Below are positions 44,599-54,162 of a stretch of 64,000 bases of DNA, piece after piece. Made by a program: the position numbers and the translations under genes. Each line of letters starts with the position of its first letter. The first letter of the stretch is position 1. The stretch spans positions 310,001 to 374,000 of the forward strand of contig NZ_JAAIXY010000008.1 in NCBI RefSeq assembly GCF_010894455.1, in the 5' to 3' direction. The notes under the pieces were generated by a model, which had not been told where the DNA came from, did no database searches, and worked only from the letters and a program-made list of their open reading frames with translations. The DNA comes from Myxococcus eversor. Lineage in GTDB: Bacteria; Myxococcota; Myxococcia; Myxococcales; Myxococcaceae.

Positions 44599-46836
44599 TT
44601 GGCTCATCGAGTCCTGAAGACGATTGGCGCGGCTTGGCTGGGAGTAGCGCTCACGGCGTGCGGCACCGTGGAGTCCACGGGAGAAGAGACGAAGGCTCCC
44701 GACTCGAAGTCGGAAGGAGACATCCAGGGCTCGCTGCGCAAGCTGCCGAGCGCGGGCGTTGCGGACGTGTACGCCGACGGCATCCCCTCCACGGTGGTGG
44801 GTGAGCTCGGCAAGGTGGAGCGCACGCTGTCCGCGCTGTCCGTGGGCCACGCGGCCTTCGCGGCGGCTCCCGCCCTGGCGAACATCGCCCCGGTGTTCCG
44901 CCTGAGCGCGGACGACATGTTCCTGAGCAAGGCCCGCACGGACGCCCAGGGCAACCAGCACCTGCGCTACAAGCAGACCAAGAACGGCCTGGAAGTGGTC
45001 GGCGGCGAGCTCATCCTGCACGTCCGCGCGGACGGCCAGGTGTACTCGGCCAACAGCTCCGCCCGCGACGGCCAGAACCTGCCCGCGGTTCCCCGCGTGG
45101 ACGGCGCCCTGGCGGCGCGCGCCGCGGCGAACGCCACGGCCGGCAGCGGCATCACCACCGAGGGCGAGCCCAAGCTCGTCTACGTGCGTGACAGCAACGA
45201 GCAGCTCTTCCTCGCCTGGCAGGTGCGCGTCGTCGGCACCCAGGTGGAGGGCATGCCCCTGGCGGATGACGTGTTCGTCGACGCCCGCGGTCAGGCCGGT
45301 GTGGTGGCGCGTCACCCGCGCATCCACTCGGCGCTCAACCGCCGGGTGCACACGGCCAACAACGGCACGACGACTCCGGGCACCCTGCGCCGCAGCGAGG
45401 GCCAGGCCGCCGTCGGCGACGCCCACGTGGACATGAACTACGACCAGCTCGGGTACACGTACAACTGCTACAAGACGCTGTTCAACCGCGACTCCATCAA
45501 CAACGCGGGCGCCACGCTCATCAGCACGGTGCACTACAGCCGCAACTACGTGAACGCCTACTGGGACGGCACCCAGATGGTGTACGGCGACGGCGACGGC
45601 GTGAACTCCATCGAGCTGGGCAAGGACGCGGACGTCACCGTCCACGAGCTGACCCACGCCGTGACGGAGAACGAGTCCAACCTCACGTACTCCGCCCAGT
45701 CCGGCGGTCTGAACGAGGCGATGTCGGACACCTTCTCCGCCATCTGCGAGAGCTGGGCCTCCGGCACCTGGAGCACCGCGCCCGCCATCTGGATGATTGG
45801 CGAGGACGTGTGGACGCCGGGCACGCCGAACGACGCCCTGCGCTACATGGATGACCCGAAGAAGGACGGCGCCTCGCTGGACTTCGCCTCGGACTACACC
45901 TCCAGCACGGACGTGCACTACAGCTCGGGCATCCCCAACCTGGCCTTCGCGCTGCTCTCCAAGGGTGGCCTCCACCCGCGCAACCGCTCCACCATCAACG
46001 TGCCGGCCATCGGCGTCGAGAAGGCCGGCCGCATCTGGTACAAGGCCAACACCGACATCTACACGGCCTCCACCACCTTCGCGCAGGCGAAGACCTGGAC
46101 CATCCAGGCCGCCGCGGACCTCGGCTATGACCAGGCCACGCAGGACGCCGTGAAGGCCGCGTGGGAAGCGGTCGGCGTGGGCGTCACCCTGCCGCCCCAG
46201 CCGTCCACCCCGCTGACCAACGGCACGCCTGTCACGGGCCTGTCCGGCAGCACGGGCAACCAGAAGTTCTACAGCCTGGTCGTCCCGGCTGGCGCCACCG
46301 GTCTGAAGTTCACGCTCGCCGGTGGCACGGGTGACGCGGACCTGTTCGTCAAGTTCGGCTCGCAGCCCAGCAGCACCACCTACGACTGCAAGTCGGAGAG
46401 CAGCACCAACGCGGAGACGTGCACCATCACCACCGCCCAGGCGGGCACCTACCACGTGCTCATCAGCGCGTACGCCACCTACTCCGGCGCGACGCTGACG
46501 GGCTCGTTCAACACCGGGACGCCTCCCACGGGCAACGTGCTGCAGAACAACGTGCCGGTGACGGGCCTGTCGGGCGCCGCCTCCTCCGCCGCGAACTACA
46601 CGATGGCGGTGCCGGCTGGCAGCGCGGTGACGTTCTCCACCAGCGGTGGCACGGGCGACGCGGACCTGTACGTCCGGTTCGGCGCGGCCCCCACCACCAC
46701 CACCTACGACTGCCGTCCGTACCTGTCGGGCAACGCCGAGTCCTGCACCCGGACCAGCGCGACGGCGGGGACGTACTACGTGATGGTGCGTGGCTACTCG
46801 GCCTACACCGGCCTCACGCTGAAGGGCGTGTACTAG
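44599..46836 (+). CDS. Secreted M4 (thermolysin-like) metalloprotease with two PPC domains
   Basis: 745 residues. Lipoprotein-type signal with lipobox LTAC (Cys ~20), an FTP/PepSY-like propeptide (~30-250), then the M4 catalytic domain with zinc motif HELTH (in DVTVHELTHAVTENES), third ligand Glu in GGLNEAMSD, and a downstream active-site region DVHYSSGIPNLAF. Two C-terminal pre-peptidase (PPC) beta domains follow, each with GTGDADLFVKFG-type repeats. By family it digests proteins extracellularly; myxobacteria use such enzymes in predation. TTG 44599 is preferred because GGAGG lies eight bases upstream; GTG 44593 is too close to that site. Confidence 0.9.
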   Translation: MAHRVLKTIGAAWLGVALTACGTVESTGEETKAPDSKSEGDIQGSLRKLPSAGVADVYADGIPSTVVGELGKVERTLSALSVGHAAFAAAPALANIAPVFRLSADDMFLSKARTDAQGNQHLRYKQTKNGLEVVGGELILHVRADGQVYSANSSARDGQNLPAVPRVDGALAARAAANATAGSGITTEGEPKLVYVRDSNEQLFLAWQVRVVGTQVEGMPLADDVFVDARGQAGVVARHPRIHSALNRRVHTANNGTTTPGTLRRSEGQAAVGDAHVDMNYDQLGYTYNCYKTLFNRDSINNAGATLISTVHYSRNYVNAYWDGTQMVYGDGDGVNSIELGKDADVTVHELTHAVTENESNLTYSAQSGGLNEAMSDTFSAICESWASGTWSTAPAIWMIGEDVWTPGTPNDALRYMDDPKKDGASLDFASDYTSSTDVHYSSGIPNLAFALLSKGGLHPRNRSTINVPAIGVEKAGRIWYKANTDIYTASTTFAQAKTWTIQAAADLGYDQATQDAVKAAWEAVGVGVTLPPQPSTPLTNGTPVTGLSGSTGNQKFYSLVVPAGATGLKFTLAGGTGDADLFVKFGSQPSSTTYDCKSESSTNAETCTITTAQAGTYHVLISAYATYSGATLTGSFNTGTPPTGNVLQNNVPVTGLSGAASSAANYTMAVPAGSAVTFSTSGGTGDADLYVRFGAAPTTTTYDCRPYLSGNAESCTRTSATAGTYYVMVRGYSAYTGLTLKGVY

Positions 46837-46866
46837 TCCTTCACGTCACATCGATGAGCTGAAGCA

Positions 46867-46910
46867 AGCACCCGGGGGCCTCGTGGAGGCCGCCCGGGTG
46901 CTGTCTTTTT
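46867..46910 (+). terminator. Rho-independent terminator of the protease gene
   Basis: AGCACCCGGG-GGCCTC, loop GTG, GAGGCC-G-CCCGGGTGCT then TCTTTTT: a 16-pair GC-rich stem with a single unpaired G and a terminal U-run, 30 bases past the stop. This is the clearest intrinsic terminator in the window. Confidence 0.87.
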
Positions 46911-46931
46911 GGGGGCCCTGTCTCCCGCGTT

Positions 46932-49900
46932 TCATGCAGGCGTGTCGGCGGGCCCGGAGGTCGGCAGCTCCACGCTGAAGGTGCTGCCCTCGCCGAGCGT
47001 GCTCTCCACGTGGAGCGTTCCCCCGAGCGCGGTGACCAGCTCCCGCACCAGGTGGAGCCCCAGTCCCAGCCCGCCATAGGCGCGCACGGAGACTGCTCGC
47101 TCGAAGCGCTCGAAGATGTGGGCGAGCCGGTCCGCGGCGATACCGATGCCCTGGTCCTGGACGCTCACGTGCACGACGTCCGCGACGGCCCAGGCCCGAA
47201 GGGTGATGGGCTTGCCCGGGCCGAACTTGAGGGCGTTGGACAGGAGGTGGACGAGCACCTGGCGCAGCCGCGCCGCGTCCCAGTGGCCCACCAGGGGCCC
47301 GCCCTCGAGGTCGAGCCCCAGTTCGCAGCCCGCGCGCTCCAGGGGTTCTTGAAGGCGGCGGGTGATGGCGTCGATGACCTCCCTCAGGTCGACGCGCGAC
47401 AGGTGCAGGTCCAACCGGCCCGCCTGGAGTCGGGAGATGTCGAGCATCTCCTCCACGAGCGTGGCCAGCTTCAGGCTCTGGCTGTCGAGTGTCCGCAGGC
47501 CTCGGATGGCGACGGGCGGCAGCCCCTGGGGCGTGTGCCGCAGCAGCGTCTGCACCATGAGGCGCAGGGAGGTCAGCGGCGTGTTCAGCTCGTGGGAGGC
47601 GACGCTGAGGAACTCGTCGCGCAGGCGGATGGCGTCCTGGGATTCGCGGTAGAGGCGGGCGTTGTCGATGCTGGCGGCGACGCGGCGGGCCAGCTCCTGG
47701 GCCAGTCCCACGTCCACCTCGTTGTAGCGGCGCCCGGGTGTGTCGGAGACGAACGTGGCGACGCCCAGCGTCTTGCCTCCGGCGATGAGCGGCACGTGCA
47801 TGGCGGCCCGTGAGCCCAGCTCGCGCAGGCGCTCGACGTACTCGGGGCCGTGGCCGTGCTCGTGCAACATGAAGTCGGTGACTTCCGCGCGCAGGAACGG
47901 CTGGCCCGTGCGCAGCGCGTGGATGAGGGCGGGCGGGGATGTCCAGTCGACGGGGTGGCGCTCCAGCAGCTCGCGCAGGAGGACCTCCTTCGCCGGGTCC
48001 ACGTGGACCGCCACCAGCGTGCGCAGCGTGTCGCCCCGCTCGACGACGGTGAGCATGCACCAGTCCGCGAGGAAGGGGACCACCAGCCGCATCGCCTTGC
48101 CGAGCGTCTGCTCCAAATCGAGTGACTCGGCCAGCGCCAGGCCAGAGTCCGCCAGGAAGCGCAGGGCCCGCTCCGCGCGGCGGCGCTCCTGCACCTCCAC
48201 GTGGAGCTGCTCGAACAGGCGGCTGTTCTCCAGGGAGATGGCGATTTGGGACGACAACGTGCGCAGCACCCCCACGCGCTCCGGGGTGAAGGCCCGGGTG
48301 GCCAGGTCGTTCTCCAGGTAGAGCACGCCCACCGTCTTGCCGTGGCGTTGGATGGGGACGGCCAGCGCGGACTTCACGGCGCGCCGGACGACGTAGGCGT
48401 CGCGGATGAAGCGGCCCTGGTGCGCGGCGTCCGCCAGCACCAGTGTCTCCCCGGTGCGGAAGGCGTGCTCCAGCAGGCTTATCGGCACCTGGCTGGCGTG
48501 GGAGAGGGGCGTGCGCTCCAGGCTGACGGGCTCGGAGATGGCGCCGACGGCGCGCACCCGGAGGGCACCGGCCTCGTCCAGGACGAGCGCGCCCCGGGTG
48601 GCGCCCGCCGCCTCGAAGCACACCGCCATCAGCTTCTCCAGGAGCCTGTCCAACACCACCTCGCCCACCAGCGTCTCCGACGCCTTGAGCAGGGTGAGTA
48701 GATCCAGCGACGCGCCGGGTGCGTCGGGGCTCGTCCGCGTGACGCCCGGCTCGCTCCACGCGCGGTCCACCAGGGACTTCAGCTCCGGGAACTCCTCCTC
48801 CAGCAGCGCCACCTTGGCCTGCGCGCCCCAGCGCGTGTAGCAGTCCAGGGCCGCGCGCAGGTGCAGCGTGGCGAAGCGCTTGTGGTGCAGGTGCTGGTGG
48901 AACCGGCCCGCCAGCTCGTTCGCCAGGGCCTCGTCCTGCAGGAAGCCCTGGGTGTGGGCGCCGTCGATGGCGCTTTCGTAGAGGCGCATGGCCTCCAGGG
49001 GTTGCCCCTCCAGGCGGGCCATCTCGGCCGCGACGAGCTGGTGCTTGTGGCGGAAGTTCTCCGGGCACGTCCGGGCCCAGGCGCCGAGCCGTCGCTGGTT
49101 GTCGTCCATCATCCCCAGCATCGAGTCCTTCTCCGCGGGCAGCCGGGTGGCGCGCGCCGCCAGCGTCAGCGACGTCAGCAGGTTGAAGTCGGCGTTGCGG
49201 AAGGAGCCCTGCGCGAAGTGCTCGTAGGGCAGGGCCTCGCGCGACATCCGCAGCGCTTCGTCGAAGTCACCCAGCACGTACGCCACCAGCAGCCTCAAGA
49301 GGGCGTGCAGGTAGACGCTGGTCTGCGCCGCCTGCCCGGAGGCGATGAAGTCCCGCTCGTTGAAGTCGTCGTCCTCCAGCCGCGCGAGCTGGTGGGTGCG
49401 GCCCTGGAGCGCGCGGATGGCCTGACGGGTGAGGGTGGACACGTCCGCTATCACCTGGACGCCCGCGCGACGGGCGAAGGACAGGCTGGTGTCGATGGAG
49501 CCCAGCACGCGCACCAGCTCCGTGCCCATGGCCAGCTCGGTGGAGACGACGGCGGAGAGCGCGTAGCTGGTGAACTGGAGGTCACCGCTGGCAAGGCCCG
49601 TCGTGACGGCGCGGCGCAGGAGCGACAGGCTGGTGCGCAGGGGCGCGCGCCAGTGATTGACGTTGAGCGTCAGCGTGATGAGGGCCCGGCACTCCTGACG
49701 CGCATCCCCCATCCGCCGCGCCAGCGCCACCGCCAGATGGCACCAGGACCAGGCCGCCGTGGGGTTGTCCTCGCTGGCGAGCATCAATCCCTGACAGGCA
49801 TACACGGAAGGGGCCCAGCGCGAGTTGCCGTGCTCCAGCGTGAGCGCGAGCGCGAGCGTGTTGAGGTAGGCGAAGAGATGGGGGTCCACGAAGAAGGCGG

Positions 49901-52640
49901 GCGTGACGAGCTCGGACAGGAGCTGAACGCACGCCAGGTGGCGCGGGTCCTCCAGCGACGGAGCATCCAGCAGCTCCTCCACCGCGCGCCCCCGCAGCAG
50001 GTGCTCCACGCGCTCCCGCTCGGCCGCGAGCGCCTGGGCATGGCCATACTCGGGCAGCTCCAGTCCGAAGAGGAGCAGGCCCTCGCGGCCCGCGCGCAGG
50101 GCCTCCGCGTAGTGGCCGTTCATCAGCAGGGCCAGCACCTGGAGGACGTACAGGTCCACCTTGCGTGGCGCGGAGGCGGCGTGCTCGTGCGCGGTGCGGA
50201 GCAGTTCCTCGGCCAGCTTGCCGTTGCCGGACAGGTAGGCGCACTCCGCGGCCTCCTTGTGGACCTGGAATATCTGCTCGTGTCGCTGGGGCCAGTCCGC
50301 GGGAGGCAACAGGGACAGGCCGCGCGTGAGGTACACCAGCGCCGCGCCGAAGGCGGACGCCTCCTTGGCCTTGAACCCCGCGCGGAAGAGCAACTCCGCC
50401 AGCGATTGGCGCTCCAGGAAGCTGCCCAGCTTGCGCACGCCGAGCGAGAGCTGGTCCACCACCGCGAAGAGGCGCTCCTCGAGCGCGTCGCCCCGCGCTC
50501 CGCGCAGCAGCTCACGTCCCGCCGCCAGGTGAAGGGACTCGCGCTGGTCCTCGGTGAGCAGCGAGTACGCGGCCTGGCGGACGCGGTCATGCGCGAAGCG
50601 GTACGCGGCCTCGGGCGTGGTGGCGTCCTCCGTCCGGGCGTGGAGGCCCGTGGGCTCGTTCTCCGGGATGAGCAGCCCTTCGCGCAAGAGGCTCCACAGG
50701 GCGGACGCGGTGTCCTCCGCGCTCGCCTGGACGAGCGCGGACAAGAGGCCCAGCTCCACCCGGTCTCCCAGACAGGCGGCGACCTCCAGCACGTACTGCG
50801 CCCGCTCCGGCAGCCGACGGATGGCGGCGAGCATCAGCTCCACCACGTTCTCCGTCACCTCCACGCCGCGCAGCCGCTCCAGCTCCCACGTCCACGTGCC
50901 GTGCTCCAAGTCGAAGCTCAGGAGCCCCGACGCGTGGAGCAGGCGCAGCAGCCGCGTGAGGAAGAGGGGATTGCCCGCCGTCTTGGCCAGGAGCAGCTCG
51001 GCCAGGGGCGCCACCTCCGCGGGTGCGCGGCGGAAGGTGTCGGCGCACAGCGCGGTGATGGCGTCGACGTCCAGCGGCGCCAGCGCGAAGGGGTGAGAGG
51101 GAATCGCGCCCTGCTCCTCAAGTGTGGAGAGCAGGCGCGACAGCGGGTGCTCGGGGCCGACCTCGTGAGAGCGCCAGGCGCCGATGAAGAGGACGTGGAG
51201 CGAGCCGGGGTCTCCGCACAGGCTCTTGAGGAGCTGGAGCGAGCCGGGGTCCGCCCACTGGAGGTCATCCAGGAAGACGACGAGGACGTGTCGGGGCGTC
51301 GCCAGCGCCTGCACGAAGGACTGGAAGAGGAGGTGGAAGCGCGCGGAGGACTCCACCGGCCCCAGTCTGGGTGGCAGCGGCTGCGGGCCCAGCAGCTCCT
51401 CCAGCGCGGGGATGACGTCGCTGATGACGCGCGCATGGGGACCCAGGGCTCCGAGCAGACGCTGGCGCCAGATGTCGCGCGCGTCGGGGGCCTCCTCCAG
51501 CAGCTCGCGCAGCAGTCCTTGGAACGCCTGGACGAAGGCGGAGTAGGGCACGGTGCCCTGGAGCTGATTGAACTTGCCGGTGAGCAGGCGGTCGCCGTGC
51601 GCCGCGTCGCGCGCCAGCTCGTGGACCAGCGCGGACTTTCCGATGCCCGCCGCGCCCGACAGCAGCAGGAGTTCGCTGGTGCCCTGGCGCACCCGCTCTC
51701 GCGCCGCGCGCAACTCCACCTGCTGGGGCGCGCGGCCATACAGCCGCTCCGGGAAGGTGAGCTGACGGGCCAGGTCCAGCCGCCCCAGCTCGAAGTCACC
51801 CGACAGGCCCGCGCCATGGCGACGGCGGACCTCCTGGAGGTCCGCGAGGAGGGAGTCGGCGCTCTGGTAGCGCTCCTCGGGCATCTTCGCGAGCAGCTTG
51901 AGGACGATGTTGGAGACGACGGGCGGGACGGCGGGGTTGGCGAACGCGGGAGGCACGGGCGGCCGGGCCAGGTGCGCATGGACCAGCTCCACGGGGTCCG
52001 CGGACATGAAGGGCGGCTGGCCGGTGAGCAGCTCGTAGAACGTCGCGCCCAGCGAGTAGAGGTCGGCGCGGTGGTCGATGAGGCGGTTCATCCGCCCCGT
52101 CTGCTCCGGGGCGATGTAGGGCAGGGCCCACTGAAGCTCGCCCGGCATGTCCCCGGAAGGCGTGAGCCCGGAGACGCGCGTGGCCAGGTCGAAGTCGATG
52201 AGCGTGAGGTGATGGCCGGAGGCGCTCATCACCAGGTTGGTGGGGTTGAGGTCGCGGTGGATGACGTGCTGCTGGTGCAGGCGGGAGAGGATGCCTCCGA
52301 GCTGGAGCGCCAGCTCCATGAAGACCTCCACCCCCACCGGCTTGCGCCGCAGCCACTCCTGCAGGTTGTGGGGACCCGCGTCCTCCAGCATCAGGGCGAG
52401 CGGTTGTGAGGGCTCTTCGACGAGCGAGACGACGCGGGAGATGTCGGGCACCACGTCGCGCAGCTCGCGCAGGAGCGCCTCTTCATGGCGCAGCATGGGC
52501 GCGGTGCCGGCGGCGAGCGGCCCCCGGCGAATCTGCTTGATGACCAGGGGCTTGCCGTCCTGCCCCCACGTCCGCAGGACGACGTACCGACGTCCGCGAT
52601 GGATTTCCTGAAGCCCTTCGGTGCCCGGCGCCTGCCACAT
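46932..52640 (-). CDS. Giant hybrid protein: Ser/Thr kinase, ATPase, GAF domains and histidine kinase
   Basis: 1902 residues. A Ser/Thr kinase (~1-260) has the ATP Lys in PLVIKQI, HRDLNPTN and LIDFDLA; the family commonly has Asn for Lys at this point and DFD for DFG. A STAND/AAA-type ATPase (~290-620) has Walker A SGAAGIGKS (~327-335) and VVFLDDLQWAD. A long helical-repeat region (~650-1250) follows, then two GAF domains (~1330-1480 and ~1510-1680), HisKA with H-box SVASHELNTPLTSLRL, and HATPase (LLSNALKFGPG, DQGIGIA, LGLGLH). No receiver domain is fused. ATG 52640 has GAGG eight bases before it; the frame runs to 52727 without kinase similarity. This architecture is widespread in myxobacteria and cyanobacteria. 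Confidence 0.9.
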   Translation of the reverse strand: MWQAPGTEGLQEIHRGRRYVVLRTWGQDGKPLVIKQIRRGPLAAGTAPMLRHEEALLRELRDVVPDISRVVSLVEEPSQPLALMLEDAGPHNLQEWLRRKPVGVEVFMELALQLGGILSRLHQQHVIHRDLNPTNLVMSASGHHLTLIDFDLATRVSGLTPSGDMPGELQWALPYIAPEQTGRMNRLIDHRADLYSLGATFYELLTGQPPFMSADPVELVHAHLARPPVPPAFANPAVPPVVSNIVLKLLAKMPEERYQSADSLLADLQEVRRRHGAGLSGDFELGRLDLARQLTFPERLYGRAPQQVELRAARERVRQGTSELLLLSGAAGIGKSALVHELARDAAHGDRLLTGKFNQLQGTVPYSAFVQAFQGLLRELLEEAPDARDIWRQRLLGALGPHARVISDVIPALEELLGPQPLPPRLGPVESSARFHLLFQSFVQALATPRHVLVVFLDDLQWADPGSLQLLKSLCGDPGSLHVLFIGAWRSHEVGPEHPLSRLLSTLEEQGAIPSHPFALAPLDVDAITALCADTFRRAPAEVAPLAELLLAKTAGNPLFLTRLLRLLHASGLLSFDLEHGTWTWELERLRGVEVTENVVELMLAAIRRLPERAQYVLEVAACLGDRVELGLLSALVQASAEDTASALWSLLREGLLIPENEPTGLHARTEDATTPEAAYRFAHDRVRQAAYSLLTEDQRESLHLAAGRELLRGARGDALEERLFAVVDQLSLGVRKLGSFLERQSLAELLFRAGFKAKEASAFGAALVYLTRGLSLLPPADWPQRHEQIFQVHKEAAECAYLSGNGKLAEELLRTAHEHAASAPRKVDLYVLQVLALLMNGHYAEALRAGREGLLLFGLELPEYGHAQALAAERERVEHLLRGRAVEELLDAPSLEDPRHLACVQLLSELVTPAFFVDPHLFAYLNTLALALTLEHGNSRWAPSVYACQGLMLASEDNPTAAWSWCHLAVALARRMGDARQECRALITLTLNVNHWRAPLRTSLSLLRRAVTTGLASGDLQFTSYALSAVVSTELAMGTELVRVLGSIDTSLSFARRAGVQVIADVSTLTRQAIRALQGRTHQLARLEDDDFNERDFIASGQAAQTSVYLHALLRLLVAYVLGDFDEALRMSREALPYEHFAQGSFRNADFNLLTSLTLAARATRLPAEKDSMLGMMDDNQRRLGAWARTCPENFRHKHQLVAAEMARLEGQPLEAMRLYESAIDGAHTQGFLQDEALANELAGRFHQHLHHKRFATLHLRAALDCYTRWGAQAKVALLEEEFPELKSLVDRAWSEPGVTRTSPDAPGASLDLLTLLKASETLVGEVVLDRLLEKLMAVCFEAAGATRGALVLDEAGALRVRAVGAISEPVSLERTPLSHASQVPISLLEHAFRTGETLVLADAAHQGRFIRDAYVVRRAVKSALAVPIQRHGKTVGVLYLENDLATRAFTPERVGVLRTLSSQIAISLENSRLFEQLHVEVQERRRAERALRFLADSGLALAESLDLEQTLGKAMRLVVPFLADWCMLTVVERGDTLRTLVAVHVDPAKEVLLRELLERHPVDWTSPPALIHALRTGQPFLRAEVTDFMLHEHGHGPEYVERLRELGSRAAMHVPLIAGGKTLGVATFVSDTPGRRYNEVDVGLAQELARRVAASIDNARLYRESQDAIRLRDEFLSVASHELNTPLTSLRLMVQTLLRHTPQGLPPVAIRGLRTLDSQSLKLATLVEEMLDISRLQAGRLDLHLSRVDLREVIDAITRRLQEPLERAGCELGLDLEGGPLVGHWDAARLRQVLVHLLSNALKFGPGKPITLRAWAVADVVHVSVQDQGIGIAADRLAHIFERFERAVSVRAYGGLGLGLHLVRELVTALGGTLHVESTLGEGSTFSVELPTSGPADTPA

Positions 52641-52770
52641 CGCGTCCTCGCCGTGAAAACCCTCCGTCCGGCGCCACGCGTCCGGGCCCGAGCGGCCCCG
52701 CCACGCGCGGCTCGCCGCTGTCTTCACGATTTGGACGGAGGGGCTTCAAGGCACGCGCGATGACGTGCGG

Positions 52771-52799
52771 CCCGGCGAGGCCTCGCACGGCTCGCCGGG
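52771..52799 (-). terminator. GC-rich hairpin after the beta-helix protein gene
   Basis: CCCGGCGAG, an 11-base loop and CTCGCCGGG form a nine-pair stem beginning five bases past the minus-strand stop at 52805. No U-tract follows. It also lies within the 164-base promoter region of the giant kinase gene. Confidence 0.35.
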
Positions 52800-52804
52800 G
52801 GTGC

Positions 52805-53866
52805 TCAGCTCACGCGCCGCAGCTCCGGCAGGTCCTCGGGCCGCAGCGCCCAGATGGGCGCGGGCGGCAGCGCGGAGAGGAATCCCGTCTGCACCGCGGG
52901 GAAGCCATCCACCTGCGCCGCGTCGGGGAAGAGCGTCCCCGCGCGCACCAGACTGCCCGCGCCCACCACGCAGCCCCGGCCCAGGCGGCTGCGGTCACAG
53001 AGGATGGCACCCGGCTCCACCACCGTCCCCGCGCCCACGAAGCAGGCGTGCACCAGACAGCCCGGCCCGATGAAGACTCCGTCCTCGATGACGAGCGAGC
53101 CGCCCGGCTGCAGGTGCACCACCGCGTTGGCGTGGATGCGCACGCCCGCGCCGATGCGCAGCGGGACATGGGACTCGCCCACGATTCTCACGCCGGGGCC
53201 GATGATGGCGCCCGGGCCGATGAGCACGTCGCCCGTCACCTCGCAGGAGGAGAACAAGGTGGCGCTGGGGTGGACGAGCGGGTGCTTGTCCCGGAAGGAA
53301 TACAACTGACCCATGGGGGCGTCCTCGGCGCGATCTCTCGCGAAGAAGGGAGTGAGGGGTTGTTCGGGCAGCGTGAGCGTGCCGCCGCGTGCCGTGCGCA
53401 GGCGCTCCATGTCCCCGGTGTCGACGCGACGCACGACGCGAGCGGGCCGCCCCACGACGACGGAATCGGAGGGAACCCACATGCCGGCGGGCACCAGCGT
53501 GCCGTCCGCCACCAGGCAGCGGTCTCCCAACTGCGCGCCGGGCATGAGGATGGCGCCCGCGCCCACGTCGCACAGGTGGCCCGCGGACGCGCCGAGCAGG
53601 AGGCTCCGAGGGCCCAGCGCCGTCTTCTCCCCCACCGCGACGGGGAGTCGGGCCGAGCCGATGACCACGGCGTTCTCGCGCACGGAGGAGCCCGCGCCCA
53701 GTTGAACCGCGCCTTCCGGAGAGCACACCACCGCGCCTTGGGCGACGTGCACCCCCGGTCCCAGGTGCACGCGTCCCAGTACGCGCGCACTGCTGGCCAG
53801 ACGGAAATGCGCGGCACCCTGGCTGGGTTCGGAGGGGGCCGTCACACGCGAGAAGCTCGTCACCAT
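52805..53866 (-). CDS. Left-handed beta-helix (hexapeptide-repeat) protein
   Basis: 353 residues. Two blocks of hexapeptide repeats ([LIV]-G-x-x rhythm): ~10-130 (VLGRVHLGPGVHVAQGAVVC, AGAILMPGAQLGDRCLVADG) and ~195-320 (DVLIGPGAIIGPGVRIVG, GVRIHANAVVHLQPGGS, VFIGPGCLVHACFVGAGTV). A linker with GRPARVVRRVDTGD joins them. The fold is that of acyltransferases and gamma-class carbonic anhydrases. The double block in one chain suggests an internal duplication. No zinc-binding His triad typical of carbonic anhydrase was recognised, so an acyl- or nucleotidyl-sugar-related role is as likely. ATG 53866; divergent from the MATE gene. Confidence 0.75.
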   Translation of the reverse strand: MVTSFSRVTAPSEPSQGAAHFRLASSARVLGRVHLGPGVHVAQGAVVCSPEGAVQLGAGSSVRENAVVIGSARLPVAVGEKTALGPRSLLLGASAGHLCDVGAGAILMPGAQLGDRCLVADGTLVPAGMWVPSDSVVVGRPARVVRRVDTGDMERLRTARGGTLTLPEQPLTPFFARDRAEDAPMGQLYSFRDKHPLVHPSATLFSSCEVTGDVLIGPGAIIGPGVRIVGESHVPLRIGAGVRIHANAVVHLQPGGSLVIEDGVFIGPGCLVHACFVGAGTVVEPGAILCDRSRLGRGCVVGAGSLVRAGTLFPDAAQVDGFPAVQTGFLSALPPAPIWALRPEDLPELRRVS

Positions 53867-54162
53867 GAGTGAGCGCAAGCTACACCCCGGTCCGCGACAG
53901 AAGGACGGCCCGGCGGCGCTGGATGGATGTTGGAGGCAGGACGGCAAGCCCCCGGGTGCTCCGTCTGGGGTACGGGGCGGAGGGAGTCCACGCACGTCTG
54001 CCCGGGCATGAGGTACAGGCGCACACCTGCTCGGTTGCTCCATGGACCGCGCGCGCCTCGCCAGTCTCCCAGGTCAGCCGCTGGCGCGGGCCCGCGTCCT
54101 GGACGGAGCGGCGGCTACCTGCCAGAAGGGCGCGGGTTCCGGGGCGGCTTTGGAGGCTGGAA
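53867..54162. promoter_or_regulatory. 296-base divergent intergenic region
   Basis: This lies between the beta-helix gene (minus) and the MATE gene (plus). The plus frame of MATE stays open throughout, but the upstream translation (Arg/Pro-rich, no family similarity) looks non-coding. Promoters for both genes should be here; no convincing element was identified. Confidence 0.45.

Noticed and set aside
46846..49068. 740-residue open frame overlapping the giant kinase gene
   Set aside because: Out-of-frame, Pro/Arg/Gly-rich translation with no family similarity; the in-frame kinase gene has clear catalytic motifs.
53869..54162. N-terminal extension of the MATE transporter
   Set aside because: No family similarity; a good ribosome site and normal MATE start lie at 54163.
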